Assembly: GCF_001045445.1 (NCBI RefSeq)
Contig: NZ_LFNF01000004.1
Span: 124,001 to 188,000, forward strand
Direction: 5' to 3'
Length of the DNA: 64,000 nt
DNA from: Chryseobacterium sp. BLS98
GTDB lineage: Bacteria > Bacteroidota > Bacteroidia > Flavobacteriales > Weeksellaceae
In this document: one piece after another, positions 33,382-42,296 of the stretch
How the letters are laid out: the number at the start of each line of letters is the position of its first letter
Numbering within the stretch: position 1 is the first letter of the stretch
Notes under the pieces: model-generated
The model's input: only the letters and a program-made list of their open reading frames with translations
The model's database searches: none
Told to the model about the DNA's origin: nothing
Program-made: the position numbers and the translations under genes

Positions 33382-34809
33382 ATGAAGTTTCACAACTTAT
33401 ATAGTTTCTTTTTTAAAGGTACTGCGCTGCTTTGCGGCGTGGTACTTTTTCCTCTATCATGCGCTTCGGTAAATGGAAATAAAGAAAATGAAGTTCAGTC
33501 TTGGCTGACGAAAGGTAATGAAAGTGTAAAATTACAAAAGCAAGCTCCTGTTAAATTTACTAAAAATCCTAATGGCTGGCAGAATATTGAAATTGATGAC
33601 ACTCAAAAATTTCAATATGTTGACGGTTTTGGATATACATTGACAGGAGGCAGTGTTGAGGTGATCAACCGGCTTTCACCCTCAAAAAGGAAAGCGCTTC
33701 TGAATGAACTCTTCGGAAAAGATGAAAATTCAATTTCCATAAGCTATCTTCGTCTCAGTATCGGAGCTTCCGATCTTGACGGGGAAGTTTTTTCCTATGA
33801 TGATCTGCCGGAAGGTCAGACAGACCCCACGCTATCCAAATTCAGTCTGGAAAGGGATAAAGATCTGATCGCCATACTGAAAGAAATCCTTACGATTAAT
33901 CCTAAAATTAAAATCATTGCAGCTCCTTGGTCATCACCGGTTTGGATGAAAGCTAACGGAAAATCCAAAGGAGGAAGCCTCAAACCGGAATTTTATAAAG
34001 TGTATGCAGAATACTTTGTAAAATACATCCAGGGAATGAGAAAAGAAGGCATTGCTATCGATGCCATTACGCCTCAGAACGAACCCCTTCACCCCGGAAA
34101 CAATCCGAGTCTGTATATGCCGTCCGAACAGCAGAGAGATTTTATTAAAGGTCATTTGGGTCCTGTTTTTAAAGCCAACAACATCAAAACAAAAATTGTG
34201 GTTTATGACCATAACTGCAACAAACCGGAATATGCCCTTGATATTCTGAAAGATGCGGAAGCCTATCAGTATATTGACGGGTCAGCTTTCCATTTGTACG
34301 AAGGAGATATTTCCGCTTTAAGTACGGTGCATAATGCTTTTCCTGATAAAAATTTGTATTTTACCGAACAGTGGACCGGTTCAAAGGGAACTTTTAATGA
34401 AGATCTCAACTGGCATGTTAAAAACGTTATCATCGGTTCTATGAGAAACTGGAGCAGTATTGCTTTAGAATGGAATTTAGCAAATGACCCTGAGTACAAA
34501 CCTCATACAGATGGAGGATGTACAGAATGTAAAGGAGCAATAACAGTTTCCGGCCGTGAAAATTTCACCAGGAATGTTTCCTACTACATCATTGCACACG
34601 CTTCCAGGTTTGTGCCTGCAGGCTCACAGCGTATTGCCTCTACACAAACGGAAACCATTTCTACTGCAGCATTTAAAACCCCTGCCGGAAAAACAGTGCT
34701 TATCGTTCAGAACGCAAACTCTGCCGATGAAAACTTTAATATCAAATATAACGGAAAGACTGCTCCCATAACCTTATCAGGAAATTCGGCAGCGACTTTT
34801 GTTTTTTAA
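33382..34809 (+). CDS. GH30 family glycoside hydrolase lipoprotein (beta-1,6-glucanase-like), first copy
   Basis: A 475-residue retaining glycosidase of family GH30. The signal ends in LFPLSC, with lipidated Cys27, so it is probably anchored at the outer membrane. The (beta/alpha)8 domain starts at YVDGFGYTLTGGS. The acid/base is Glu234 in TPQNEPLHPG and the nucleophile is Glu329 in YFTEQWTGS; APWSSPVWMKANG is also typical. A beta-sandwich side domain closes the protein (GSQRIASTQTETIS). GH30 members cleave beta-1,6-glucan or glucosylceramide; the neighbouring GH16 and GH3 favour beta-1,6-glucan side chains. It starts 2 bases after SusD. Confidence 0.9.
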   Translation: MKFHNLYSFFFKGTALLCGVVLFPLSCASVNGNKENEVQSWLTKGNESVKLQKQAPVKFTKNPNGWQNIEIDDTQKFQYVDGFGYTLTGGSVEVINRLSPSKRKALLNELFGKDENSISISYLRLSIGASDLDGEVFSYDDLPEGQTDPTLSKFSLERDKDLIAILKEILTINPKIKIIAAPWSSPVWMKANGKSKGGSLKPEFYKVYAEYFVKYIQGMRKEGIAIDAITPQNEPLHPGNNPSLYMPSEQQRDFIKGHLGPVFKANNIKTKIVVYDHNCNKPEYALDILKDAEAYQYIDGSAFHLYEGDISALSTVHNAFPDKNLYFTEQWTGSKGTFNEDLNWHVKNVIIGSMRNWSSIALEWNLANDPEYKPHTDGGCTECKGAITVSGRENFTRNVSYYIIAHASRFVPAGSQRIASTQTETISTAAFKTPAGKTVLIVQNANSADENFNIKYNGKTAPITLSGNSAATFVF

Positions 34810-34818
34810 TTTAATATC

Positions 34819-37041
34819 ATGAAAAAAGCTTATTTCTTACTTGCAGTTGCAGCATTGGGAATCAATGTCTGCGGGCAGAAAACTATCGATCAGAAGGTGG
34901 CAGAACTCCTGTCTAAAATGACATTGGAAGAAAAAGTAGGGCAGATGGTGCAGTACAGCGGCTTCGAATATGCTACCGGACCCCAGCAGTCCAATTCTGC
35001 AGCGGTATTGGAAGAAATAAAAAAAGGAAAAGTAGGTTCTATGCTTAATGTAGCCGGAGCCGGGGAAACCAGGGCCTTCCAGAAGCTGGCCCAGCAGTCC
35101 AGACTGAAAATTCCTTTACTGTTTGGCCAGGATGTGATCCATGGATACAGAACAACCTTTCCTGTCAATTTAGGGCAGGCCGCAAGCTGGGATCTGGATA
35201 TGATAGAAAAATCAGAAAGAATTGCAGCTACGGAGGCTTCTGCTTACGGTATTCACTGGACTTTCGCGCCAATGGTAGATATTGCAAGAGACCCGAGATG
35301 GGGAAGGGTAATGGAAGGTTCCGGAGAAGACACCTATCTGGGCACCCGGATTGGTCTGGCAAGGATTAAAGGATTTCAGGGTAAAGGTTTGGGAAGTCTT
35401 GATGCTGTAATGGCCTGTGCGAAACATTTTGCAGCGTATGGAGCAGCTGTGGGCGGAAGAGATTACAATTCTGTGGATATGAGCCTAAGACAGCTGAACG
35501 AAACCTATCTGCCTCCTTTCAAAGCCGCAGCTGAAGCAGGAGTAGCCACATTCATGAATTCATTTAATGACATCAACGGAATCCCTGCTACAGCAAACCA
35601 ATATATTCAAAGAGAGTTGTTAAAAGGAAAATGGAACTATAAAGGTTTTGTAGTGTCAGATTGGGGAAGTATTGGGGAAATGATTCCTCACGGCTATGCC
35701 AAAGATGCCGGTGAAGCTGCTCAAAGAGCCATTTTAGGCGGAAGCGATATGGATATGGAAAGCCGTGTTTATATGGCAGAACTTCCAAAACTGATAAAAG
35801 AAGGAAAAGTAGATGCAAAACTTGTAGATGATGCGGCAGGAAGAATTTTAACCAAAAAATTCGAGATGGGCCTTTTCGATGATCCTTTCAGGTTCAGTGA
35901 TGAAAAAAGACAGAAAGAACAGACTGATAATCAGAAAAACAGACAATTCGGAAGAGAGTTCGGTTCAAAAAGCATTGTTCTTTTAAAGAATAAAGGAAAT
36001 ATCCTTCCTCTTTCAAAAAATATTAATACGGTGGCTCTCATCGGGCCTTTCGGGAAAGAAACTGTTGCCAATCACGGTTTCTGGTCTGTTGCGTTTAAAG
36101 ACGACAGTCAAAGAATTGTTTCTCAGTTTGACGGAATTAAAAATCAGCTTGATAAAAATTCAACCTTACTGTATGCAAAAGGCTGTAATGTAGATGATCA
36201 GGACAAATCCATGTTTGCAGAGGCAATAGAAACAGCTAAAAAAGCGGATGTGGTGATCATGACTTTAGGCGAAGGCCATGCCATGAGCGGGGAAGCTAAA
36301 AGCAGGAGCAGTATCGGCTTTTCAGGAGTTCAGGAGGAACTGTTGAAAGAAATTGCTAAAACAGGAAAGCCAATCGTTCTAATGATCAACGCCGGAAGAC
36401 CTTTGATTTTTAACTGGGCAGCAGATAATATTCCGGCAATAGCTTATACATGGTGGCTGGGAACTGAAGCCGGAAACTCCATCGCCGATGTTCTTTTCGG
36501 AACGGTAAACCCTGGCGGAAAACTTCCGATGACCTTTCCAAGGACTGAAGGCCAGATTCCTGTTTATTATAATCATTACAATACAGGAAGGCCTGCAAAA
36601 AATAATACGGACAGAAATTATGTTTCTGCTTATATCGATTTAGATAATGACCCTAAATTTCCTTTCGGATATGGATTAAGTTATACGGATTTTAAATATT
36701 CCGATATGATTTTAAGCTCCGCCAATCTTAAAGGAAATCAGACTTTAAATATCAGCGTAACGGTTTCCAATACCGGAAAATATGACGGAGAAGAAGTCGT
36801 ACAGCTTTATATCAGAGACCTTTTTGGAAAAGTAGTAAGACCGGTTAAAGAACTGAAAGGTTTTCAGAAAATATTCATCAAAAAAGGAGAGAGCAAGAAA
36901 GTGGATTTTAAACTGACTCCGGAAGACCTGAAATTCTTTGATAATGATCTGAATTATGATTGGGAAGGAGGAGAATTCGACATTATGGTAGGAACCAACT
37001 CTCAGGATGTTCAGACCAAAAGAATCAATTGGAATAAATAA
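34819..37041 (+). CDS. bglX: GH3 family beta-glucosidase
   Basis: A 740-residue retaining exo-glucosidase that releases glucose from the non-reducing end of beta-glucan oligosaccharides. A signal peptide (MKKAYFLLAVAALGINVCGQ) predicts the periplasm; the Cys near its end does not sit in a good lipobox. The N-terminal barrel shows GQDVIHGYRTTFPVNLGQAA and FAPMVDIARDPRWGR, with the nucleophile Asp281 in GFVVSDWGSIGE. The C-terminal alpha/beta domain (VVIMTLGEGHAMSGEAKSR) holds the likely acid/base Glu. A fibronectin III-like domain follows (DGEEVVQLYIRD). It matches BglX in length and order. It starts 9 bases after the GH30 stop. Confidence 0.93.
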   Translation: MKKAYFLLAVAALGINVCGQKTIDQKVAELLSKMTLEEKVGQMVQYSGFEYATGPQQSNSAAVLEEIKKGKVGSMLNVAGAGETRAFQKLAQQSRLKIPLLFGQDVIHGYRTTFPVNLGQAASWDLDMIEKSERIAATEASAYGIHWTFAPMVDIARDPRWGRVMEGSGEDTYLGTRIGLARIKGFQGKGLGSLDAVMACAKHFAAYGAAVGGRDYNSVDMSLRQLNETYLPPFKAAAEAGVATFMNSFNDINGIPATANQYIQRELLKGKWNYKGFVVSDWGSIGEMIPHGYAKDAGEAAQRAILGGSDMDMESRVYMAELPKLIKEGKVDAKLVDDAAGRILTKKFEMGLFDDPFRFSDEKRQKEQTDNQKNRQFGREFGSKSIVLLKNKGNILPLSKNINTVALIGPFGKETVANHGFWSVAFKDDSQRIVSQFDGIKNQLDKNSTLLYAKGCNVDDQDKSMFAEAIETAKKADVVIMTLGEGHAMSGEAKSRSSIGFSGVQEELLKEIAKTGKPIVLMINAGRPLIFNWAADNIPAIAYTWWLGTEAGNSIADVLFGTVNPGGKLPMTFPRTEGQIPVYYNHYNTGRPAKNNTDRNYVSAYIDLDNDPKFPFGYGLSYTDFKYSDMILSSANLKGNQTLNISVTVSNTGKYDGEEVVQLYIRDLFGKVVRPVKELKGFQKIFIKKGESKKVDFKLTPEDLKFFDNDLNYDWEGGEFDIMVGTNSQDVQTKRINWNK

Positions 37042-37048
37042 TTCAATA

Positions 37049-37100
37049 GGAGCGGGCTTTAGCCCGCTTAATGAAAAATATAACAACGGCTTTAGCCAAA
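37049..37100. repeat. REP-like repeat between GH3 and GH16
   Basis: AGCGGGC-ttta-GCCCGCT (37051-37068) is followed by a smaller hairpin GGC-ttta-GCC (37088-37097) in the stretch aacggctttagcc. The two share the core GGCTTTAGCC. This pattern is, from general knowledge, a repeated intergenic element in Chryseobacterium-like genomes. No T run follows, so it is not a standard terminator; it may stabilise the upstream mRNA. Confidence 0.6.
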
Positions 37101-37119
37101 CCTAATAATCATATTGTTC

Positions 37120-37929
37120 ATGAAAATAAAATCCCGAAATATCATCCGGTTCTGTGCAGCAGGAATATTACTTTTTTCTGTGGCAGGCTGTGCCTCAAAC
37201 AAAGCTGAACCGGGCAAAAAACTGATCTGGAGCGATGAGTTTAACGGTAAAGATCTTCCGGATTCTTCAAAATGGAACTATGATGTGGGAGGAGATGGCT
37301 ATGGAAATAAGGAAGCCCAGTTTTATACAAAGAACAGGCTTGAAAATGCCAGAATGGAAGGCGGAAATCTTGTTATTGAAGCCAGAAAAGAAAACTGGGA
37401 AAAGAATAAATATACTTCTGCAAGGCTTTTAACCAAAGGGAAATTTTCTTTTCAATATGGAACAGTAGAAGTAAGGGCAAAGCTTCCCAAGGGCCGGGGA
37501 ACCTGGCCCGCCATCTGGATGATGAGCGAAAATATGAAACAATGGCCAGATGACGGCGAGCTGGATATTATGGAACATGTAGGGTTCAATCAGGAGTATA
37601 TTCATGCTTCGGTTCACACGAAAAAATATAATCATATTCAGGGAACACAGAAAACAGATACGATGATTGTAAAAGACGTAAGTGAAAAATTCCATATATA
37701 TAAGGCAGACTGGACACCGGAGAAAATAGAGGTTTCCATTGACGGGCAGAAGTTCTTTACTTATGAAAATAAGGAGAAAACTTATGAAGCATGGCCTTTC
37801 GATCAGCCCTATTTTATTATTTTAAATCTGGCAGTTGGCGGTTTCTGGGGCGGAAAAGAAGGAATAGATGACCATATATTTCCGCAAAAATATTATATAG
37901 ACTATGTAAGGGTTTATCAAAATAAATAA
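37120..37929 (+). CDS. GH16 family endo-beta-1,3-glucanase (laminarinase) lipoprotein
   Basis: A 269-residue retaining endoglucanase of family GH16. The signal ends in FSVAGC, with lipidated Cys24. The jelly-roll core runs from LIWSDEFNGKDLPDSSKWNY to DYVRVYQ. The catalytic motif is DGELDIMEH, with nucleophile Glu147 and acid/base Glu152; the extra residue in E-L-D-I-M-E is the form typical of laminarinases rather than lichenases. The ATG at 37120 is used; a TTG two codons upstream adds nothing. It should cut the beta-1,3 backbone of laminarin-type glucan at the cell surface. Its stop overlaps an ATG of the next frame, but the next gene probably starts at 37971. Confidence 0.93.
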   Translation: MKIKSRNIIRFCAAGILLFSVAGCASNKAEPGKKLIWSDEFNGKDLPDSSKWNYDVGGDGYGNKEAQFYTKNRLENARMEGGNLVIEARKENWEKNKYTSARLLTKGKFSFQYGTVEVRAKLPKGRGTWPAIWMMSENMKQWPDDGELDIMEHVGFNQEYIHASVHTKKYNHIQGTQKTDTMIVKDVSEKFHIYKADWTPEKIEVSIDGQKFFTYENKEKTYEAWPFDQPYFIILNLAVGGFWGGKEGIDDHIFPQKYYIDYVRVYQNK

Positions 37930-37970
37930 TGAAGAGAGGGCTTTTGCCCAAAAACAGAAAGAAAAAAATT

Positions 37971-39410
37971 ATGAAAAAACTAATTGTGAGCTGTTTGACA
38001 GTAGGAGTGTTTCTGAATGCTAATGCACAAAACTATTGGAAAAAGAATGCGGGGAAAACAGCGAAAGTCATTTTAACAAGTTCCAAGACCAATGAAAAAA
38101 TGGCCGACAAAGGAATTGTTAAGTTTGAGAAATTCGGCCAGCCGAAGGAAACGGATGCATGTATTTTTGTAGATCCGGATTTTAAATACCAGAAACTGAT
38201 CGGGATAGGCGGTGCCATAACAGATGCCTCCGCAGAAACTTTTTATAAACTGCCCAAGAACAAGCAGAAAGAAATTATAGAAGCTTACTTTGGAAAAAAC
38301 GGATTAGGCTACACGGTAGTCCGTACCAATATGAACTCCTGTGATTTTTCCAGTGATTCCTATACCTATGTGCAGGATAATGATACGGCTTTAAAGACTT
38401 TCAATATTGCTCACGACGAGAAGTATAAAATCCCGATGATCAAAGAAGCTCAGAAAGCAATCGGGAAAGATTTTACATTTTACTTTTCTCCATGGAGTCC
38501 GCCGGCATGGATGAAATCCAATAAAAGCCTTTATAAAGGGGGAAGACTTGAAAATCAGTATTACCAGACCTGGGCAGATTATTATATTAAATTCATCAAA
38601 GAATACGAAAAAAGAGGAATTAATATCTGGGGTTTAACCGTACAAAATGAACCCATGGCCACTCAGACCTGGGAATCCTGTATTTATTCTGCAGAGGAAG
38701 AAGGTGAATTTCTTAAGAACAATTTAGGGCCAACCCTTTGGAAAAATGGCTACAAAGACAAGAAAGTGATGATCTGGGATCACAACAGGGATCTGATTTA
38801 CCAAAGAGCAACTACCACTTTAAGTGATCCTGAAACCTCAAAATATGCCAGCGGCATCGGCTACCACTGGTACGAAACCTGGAACAACAAAACCCAGCTT
38901 TTCGATAACTTATCGGAAACCCAGAGAGCTTTCCCGGATAAATTCCTGGCTTTCACAGAAGGCTGTAAAGAGCAATTCAAAATGTCCGGAATTTATGATG
39001 TGAGCCTGGGAGAATTATATGGAAGAAATATGCTGAATGATTTCAACAAAGGAACTGCCTTATGGACCGACTGGAATGTATTGCTTGATGAAACCGGAGG
39101 ACCTAATCATGTTGGCAATTTCTGTTTTGCCCCTATCATTGCCGATACCAAAACAGGAGAAGTACATTACACCTACGAATATTATTATGTAGGTCACGTA
39201 TCGAAATTCATCAAGCCCAATGCACAGAGAATAGGAAACTCTTCCAACAGAGCTGCCCTTACATCCACCACTTTCATGAATGAAAACGGCCAGCTGGTGA
39301 CCGTGATTATGAATGATTCCGAAAATGATATTGAAACCAATCTCTGGATTGAAGGAATGTCCGCCAAATTATCTGCGCCGGCCCATTCTATCCAGACTGT
39401 TATCCTGTAA
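37971..39410 (+). CDS. GH30 family glycoside hydrolase (glucosylceramidase-like), second copy
   Basis: A 479-residue retaining glycosidase of family GH30, distinct from the first copy. The signal peptide MKKLIVSCLTVGVFLNANAQ predicts export without a lipid anchor; the ATG at 37971 is chosen because the upstream ATG at 37929 adds a basic stretch (MKRGLLPKNRKKKI) in front of it. Key motifs are LIGIGGAITDASAETFYKL, FSPWSPPAWMKSN, the acid/base Glu227 in TVQNEPMATQTWES, and the nucleophile Glu330 in AFTEGCKEQF. The classic GH30 N-E-P-x and the longer barrel insertions resemble the GH30 group containing glucosylceramidases and beta-1,6-glucanases. It ends the glucan operon, followed by a strong hairpin. 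Confidence 0.9.
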   Translation: MKKLIVSCLTVGVFLNANAQNYWKKNAGKTAKVILTSSKTNEKMADKGIVKFEKFGQPKETDACIFVDPDFKYQKLIGIGGAITDASAETFYKLPKNKQKEIIEAYFGKNGLGYTVVRTNMNSCDFSSDSYTYVQDNDTALKTFNIAHDEKYKIPMIKEAQKAIGKDFTFYFSPWSPPAWMKSNKSLYKGGRLENQYYQTWADYYIKFIKEYEKRGINIWGLTVQNEPMATQTWESCIYSAEEEGEFLKNNLGPTLWKNGYKDKKVMIWDHNRDLIYQRATTTLSDPETSKYASGIGYHWYETWNNKTQLFDNLSETQRAFPDKFLAFTEGCKEQFKMSGIYDVSLGELYGRNMLNDFNKGTALWTDWNVLLDETGGPNHVGNFCFAPIIADTKTGEVHYTYEYYYVGHVSKFIKPNAQRIGNSSNRAALTSTTFMNENGQLVTVIMNDSENDIETNLWIEGMSAKLSAPAHSIQTVIL

Positions 39411-39433
39411 CTTCATATTGATTATTTTTATAG

Positions 39434-39462
39434 AACCTGCGGCCTCGAAGAGGCCGCAGGTT
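39434..39462 (+). terminator. Hairpin at the end of the glucan operon
   Basis: A perfect 13-pair stem (AACCTGCGGCCTC-gaa-GAGGCCGCAGGTT). The following run is T-poor (TCGGTT), so it may act as a mRNA end stabiliser as much as a terminator. Confidence 0.6.
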
Positions 39463-39586
39463 TCGGTTAGATTTCTAATCTTATTATTTTAAAAAGGGAC
39501 CTCGTAGAAAGGTCTGCAGTATTTATCATAAAATTATTTTTAATTTATGTATGAAGTTTTTCACTATTTTTGGCAAAATTTTAACC

Positions 39587-41116
39587 ATGAAAAAATATTT
39601 ACTGTTTTCTTTATTGGCATTTTCGAATATTGATGCTGCAGTTCTTTATGTTAATTCATCTGCGACAGGTTCAAACAACGGTCTTTCGTGGACTAATGCT
39701 TATACAGATTTACAGACAGCAATGAGTAATGCTATTTTTGGAGATGAGATTTGGGTAGCATCAGGAGTATACAAAGCCACTTCCACTACGGACAGGACCA
39801 TATCATTTAATATGAAAAACGGAGTCAACTTGTATGGTGGATTCAGTGGAACGGAAACTTCTGTAGGCCAAAGAAACATCAGTCAAAACCCAACAACACT
39901 TTCTGGAGATATAGGAGCTATTGGAGACAACACAGATAATACAAATACAATATTAAAAATTATTAGCACAACATCCGGGATAACAGTGGACGGCTTTAGA
40001 ATAATTTCCGGTAGAGGAGGAGGTTCTGCAGGCATATCATTAAACAACAATACAGGAATTATCAATATAAAGAACTGTTATTTCTATGATAACTTCGGAA
40101 GTACGGCAGGAGCTATATTCCAGGCTTACCAGGGAAATTATACAGTTAATGTTTCCAACTGTGATTTTATCAGCAATATAGCTGTTAATGGAGTTATTTT
40201 CTCTGACCAGTCAAGCAATAATAACCTTAATATTACCAACAGCAGATTTAAAGGCTCTGTAGCAGGAGGAATTGCCGTATTGAGCTTTGAAGCAGCCAAT
40301 TTTACTATGGACAGATGTATTGTTACAAATAATACTTCCACCCAATCCAGTATTGTGCATATTGCTGCGAAGGCTTCTTCCAGGATAAGCAATTCTCTTT
40401 TTGCAGGGAATTCATACAGCGAAAATGCTCTGGCATTGTATAGTCTCAGCGGTATTTCACAGATTTTGGAAAATATTACCGTTGCTCATAATAAAAAAGT
40501 ATTTCTGACCAACACATTCGAAACCGCTGTTTACAGTGTAAATGGCCAGGTTAAAGTATATAATTCTATTATTTACGGAAATACCAACTCTTCGAATAAT
40601 GATCAGATTGATGCAGGAAATACTGTATCCCATTCTATTGTAGAAAATGGATACGCTACCGGTACAGGTATTTTGAATGCTAATCCTATGTTTGTTAATC
40701 CTAATACTTTAAGTGCTGCCCCATTCGATTGTACTTCCTATAATTACCAGTTGCTGGCCGGTTCGCCTGCAATTAATACAGGAAACAATACTTTTGTTAC
40801 GCAAAGTCAGGATTTGCTTGGTAACGGCAGAACATCAGGATCTAATGTGGACATGGGGGCTTATGAAAAAACAGGAAACATGAGCGTGGATGAAGCTGTA
40901 AATAAGACGAAAAGCTTATTTTATGATTTTAAGAATGAAAATATTATAGTAAAGAATGGGAGAAACAATAATGTAATTGTTATTTACGACCAGTCAGGAA
41001 GAGCTGTTTTAAAAGCAGGTGTTAATAATTCTTTTTCTTTATCTCAGCTCTCGTCAGGAGTTTATTATGTAAATCTTCAGGATACAAAAGAAAATATAAA
41101 AATTATAAAGAAATAA
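39587..41116 (+). CDS. Parallel beta-helix protein with T9SS sorting tail
   Basis: A 509-residue secreted protein; the ATG at 39587 opens on the signal peptide MKKYLLFSLLAFSNIDA and is preferred over 39551. The mature part starts LYVNSSATGSNNGLSWTNAY, DLQTAMSNAIFGDEIWVASG and VYKATST, as in right-handed parallel beta-helix (pectate-lyase-like) surface proteins. Short repeats rich in Asn, Ser and Ile (NITNSRFKG, NCYFYDNFG) continue to about residue 420 and end in SPAINTGNN and NVDMGAYE, a usual ending for this group. The last ~70 residues form a T9SS type A sorting domain (VIVIYDQSGRAVLKAG, then LSSGVYYVNLQDTKE). No catalytic site is recognised, so it may be an adhesin or a glycan-binding protein. 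Confidence 0.82.
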   Translation: MKKYLLFSLLAFSNIDAAVLYVNSSATGSNNGLSWTNAYTDLQTAMSNAIFGDEIWVASGVYKATSTTDRTISFNMKNGVNLYGGFSGTETSVGQRNISQNPTTLSGDIGAIGDNTDNTNTILKIISTTSGITVDGFRIISGRGGGSAGISLNNNTGIINIKNCYFYDNFGSTAGAIFQAYQGNYTVNVSNCDFISNIAVNGVIFSDQSSNNNLNITNSRFKGSVAGGIAVLSFEAANFTMDRCIVTNNTSTQSSIVHIAAKASSRISNSLFAGNSYSENALALYSLSGISQILENITVAHNKKVFLTNTFETAVYSVNGQVKVYNSIIYGNTNSSNNDQIDAGNTVSHSIVENGYATGTGILNANPMFVNPNTLSAAPFDCTSYNYQLLAGSPAINTGNNTFVTQSQDLLGNGRTSGSNVDMGAYEKTGNMSVDEAVNKTKSLFYDFKNENIIVKNGRNNNVIVIYDQSGRAVLKAGVNNSFSLSQLSSGVYYVNLQDTKENIKIIKK

Positions 41117-41161
41117 ACCGCCAGGAAACCAATCAGATAAACTTTAAATTCTGAACAATAA

Positions 41162-41198
41162 AAAAGAGACAGTATCATTTTTTTGAACTGTCTCTTTT
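41162..41198 (+). terminator. Terminator after beta-helix gene
   Basis: AAAAGAGACAGT / ACTGTCTCTTTT stem of 12 pairs, with a T-rich loop and flank. Confidence 0.75.
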
Positions 41199-41311
41199 GT
41201 TTAAACTGAGTTTGTACTTTTGAGATATCCAGTTGCCTGATTAATTTTCTTCTTAAGGTAAATAATAAAGGTTAGTAAGCCGCTGCATTAATGAAATTTC
41301 CTTAAAATAAA

Positions 41312-41339
41312 AATGCGATGAACCTGTGTACATCGCATT
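41312..41339 (-). terminator. Terminator after fabI
   Basis: AATGCGATG-loop-CATCGCATT; the minus strand continues with TTTTATTTTAAG. It lies 24 bases past the fabI stop. Confidence 0.75.
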
Positions 41340-41363
41340 AATTTTATTTGAACTGATCTTAAA

Positions 41364-42176
41364 TTAATTTTCAAGATCATATTTACTGATCACTTTCTGC
41401 GTAACTCCTGAACTGCTGAAACCACCATCATGGAAAAGGTTCTGCATCGTTACTTTCTTGGTAAGATCAGAGAACAGAGTAACACAATAGTCTGCACACT
41501 CTAAAGCGGTAGCATTTCCTAGCGGAGACATATCTTCAGCATACCCAAGGAATCCTCCGAAACCTTTCACACCGCTACCTGCAGTGGTCATAGTTGGAGA
41601 TTGGGAAACGGTATTCACACGCACTTTTCTTTCTCCCCAATAGTTTCCGAAAGTTCTTGCAATACTTTCAAGATAAGCTTTGTTATCGGACATATCGTTA
41701 TAATCCGGGAATGTTCTCTGAGCTGCAATATAAGTAAGGGCCAAAATACTTCCCCATTCGTTCATACAGTCTTTCTCCCAAGCCACGCGCATTACTTTAT
41801 GGAAAGAAACAGCTGAGATATCCCAACCTTTTTCCAACCAGTCGTAATTCATTTCTGTATAATGTTTTCCTTTTCTAACGTTGATAGACATTCCGATGGA
41901 GTGAAGGATAAAGTCGATTTTGCCAAATTTTGCAACAGCGGCATCAAAAAGTTTTTCAAGATCTTCTATCGAAGTAGCATCTGCAGCTATCACCTCAGAT
42001 CCTGTTTTTTCCGCTAAACCATTAAGTTCTCCCATTCTCAAAGCAATAGGGGCATTTGATAAGATAAATTCAGCACCTTCTTCATGACATCTTTCTGCAA
42101 CTTTCCATGCGATAGATTGCTCATTAAGGGCTCCAAAAATAATTCCCTTTTTGCCTTTAAGTAAACCGTATGACAT
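41364..42176 (-). CDS. fabI: Enoyl-[acyl-carrier-protein] reductase
   Basis: A 270-residue short-chain dehydrogenase-type enzyme that performs the last reduction in each fatty acid elongation round. The cofactor-binding start is GIIFGALNEQSIAWKVAE, as in FabI. The catalytic Tyr-x6-Lys pair is in FPDYNDMSDNKAYLES, and HSIGMS and SQSPTMTTAGSGVKGF are also characteristic. The substrate-binding loop matches FabI rather than FabK, FabL or FabV. A TAnnTTTG -7 box lies 25 bases upstream. FabI is the target of triclosan in other bacteria. Confidence 0.95.
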   Translation of the reverse strand: MSYGLLKGKKGIIFGALNEQSIAWKVAERCHEEGAEFILSNAPIALRMGELNGLAEKTGSEVIAADATSIEDLEKLFDAAVAKFGKIDFILHSIGMSINVRKGKHYTEMNYDWLEKGWDISAVSFHKVMRVAWEKDCMNEWGSILALTYIAAQRTFPDYNDMSDNKAYLESIARTFGNYWGERKVRVNTVSQSPTMTTAGSGVKGFGGFLGYAEDMSPLGNATALECADYCVTLFSDLTKKVTMQNLFHDGGFSSSGVTQKVISKYDLEN

Positions 42177-42200
42177 AATTTTTTAATGTTTATTTAAATA

Positions 42201-42208
42201 CAAATGTA
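42201..42208 (-). promoter_or_regulatory. -7 promoter box for fabI
   Basis: TACATTTG on the minus strand, 25 bases before the ATG at 42176. It also lies past the terminator of the gene upstream, which supports a separate promoter. Confidence 0.55.
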
Positions 42209-42235
42209 GCAATAATTTGTGTTTGCGACATAATA

Positions 42236-42269
42236 AAAATGGAGCCTTATTGATTTAAGACTCCATTTT
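42236..42269 (-). terminator. Terminator after LEA-like gene
   Basis: AAAATGGAG / CTCCATTTT stem; the minus strand continues as TTTTTATTATG. It sits between the LEA-like gene and fabI. Confidence 0.65.
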
Positions 42270-42296
42270 CTTGAAAATATTTATATAACTGAAATT

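Noticed and set aside
37929-37970. Earlier start of the second GH30 at an ATG overlapping the GH16 stop
   Set aside because: It would put a basic stretch (MKRGLLPKNRKKKI) ahead of a complete signal peptide; the ATG at 37971 fits better.
41199-41311. Possible small gene between the beta-helix gene and fabI
   Set aside because: Only short frames without starts were found; the stretch lies between two convergent terminators.
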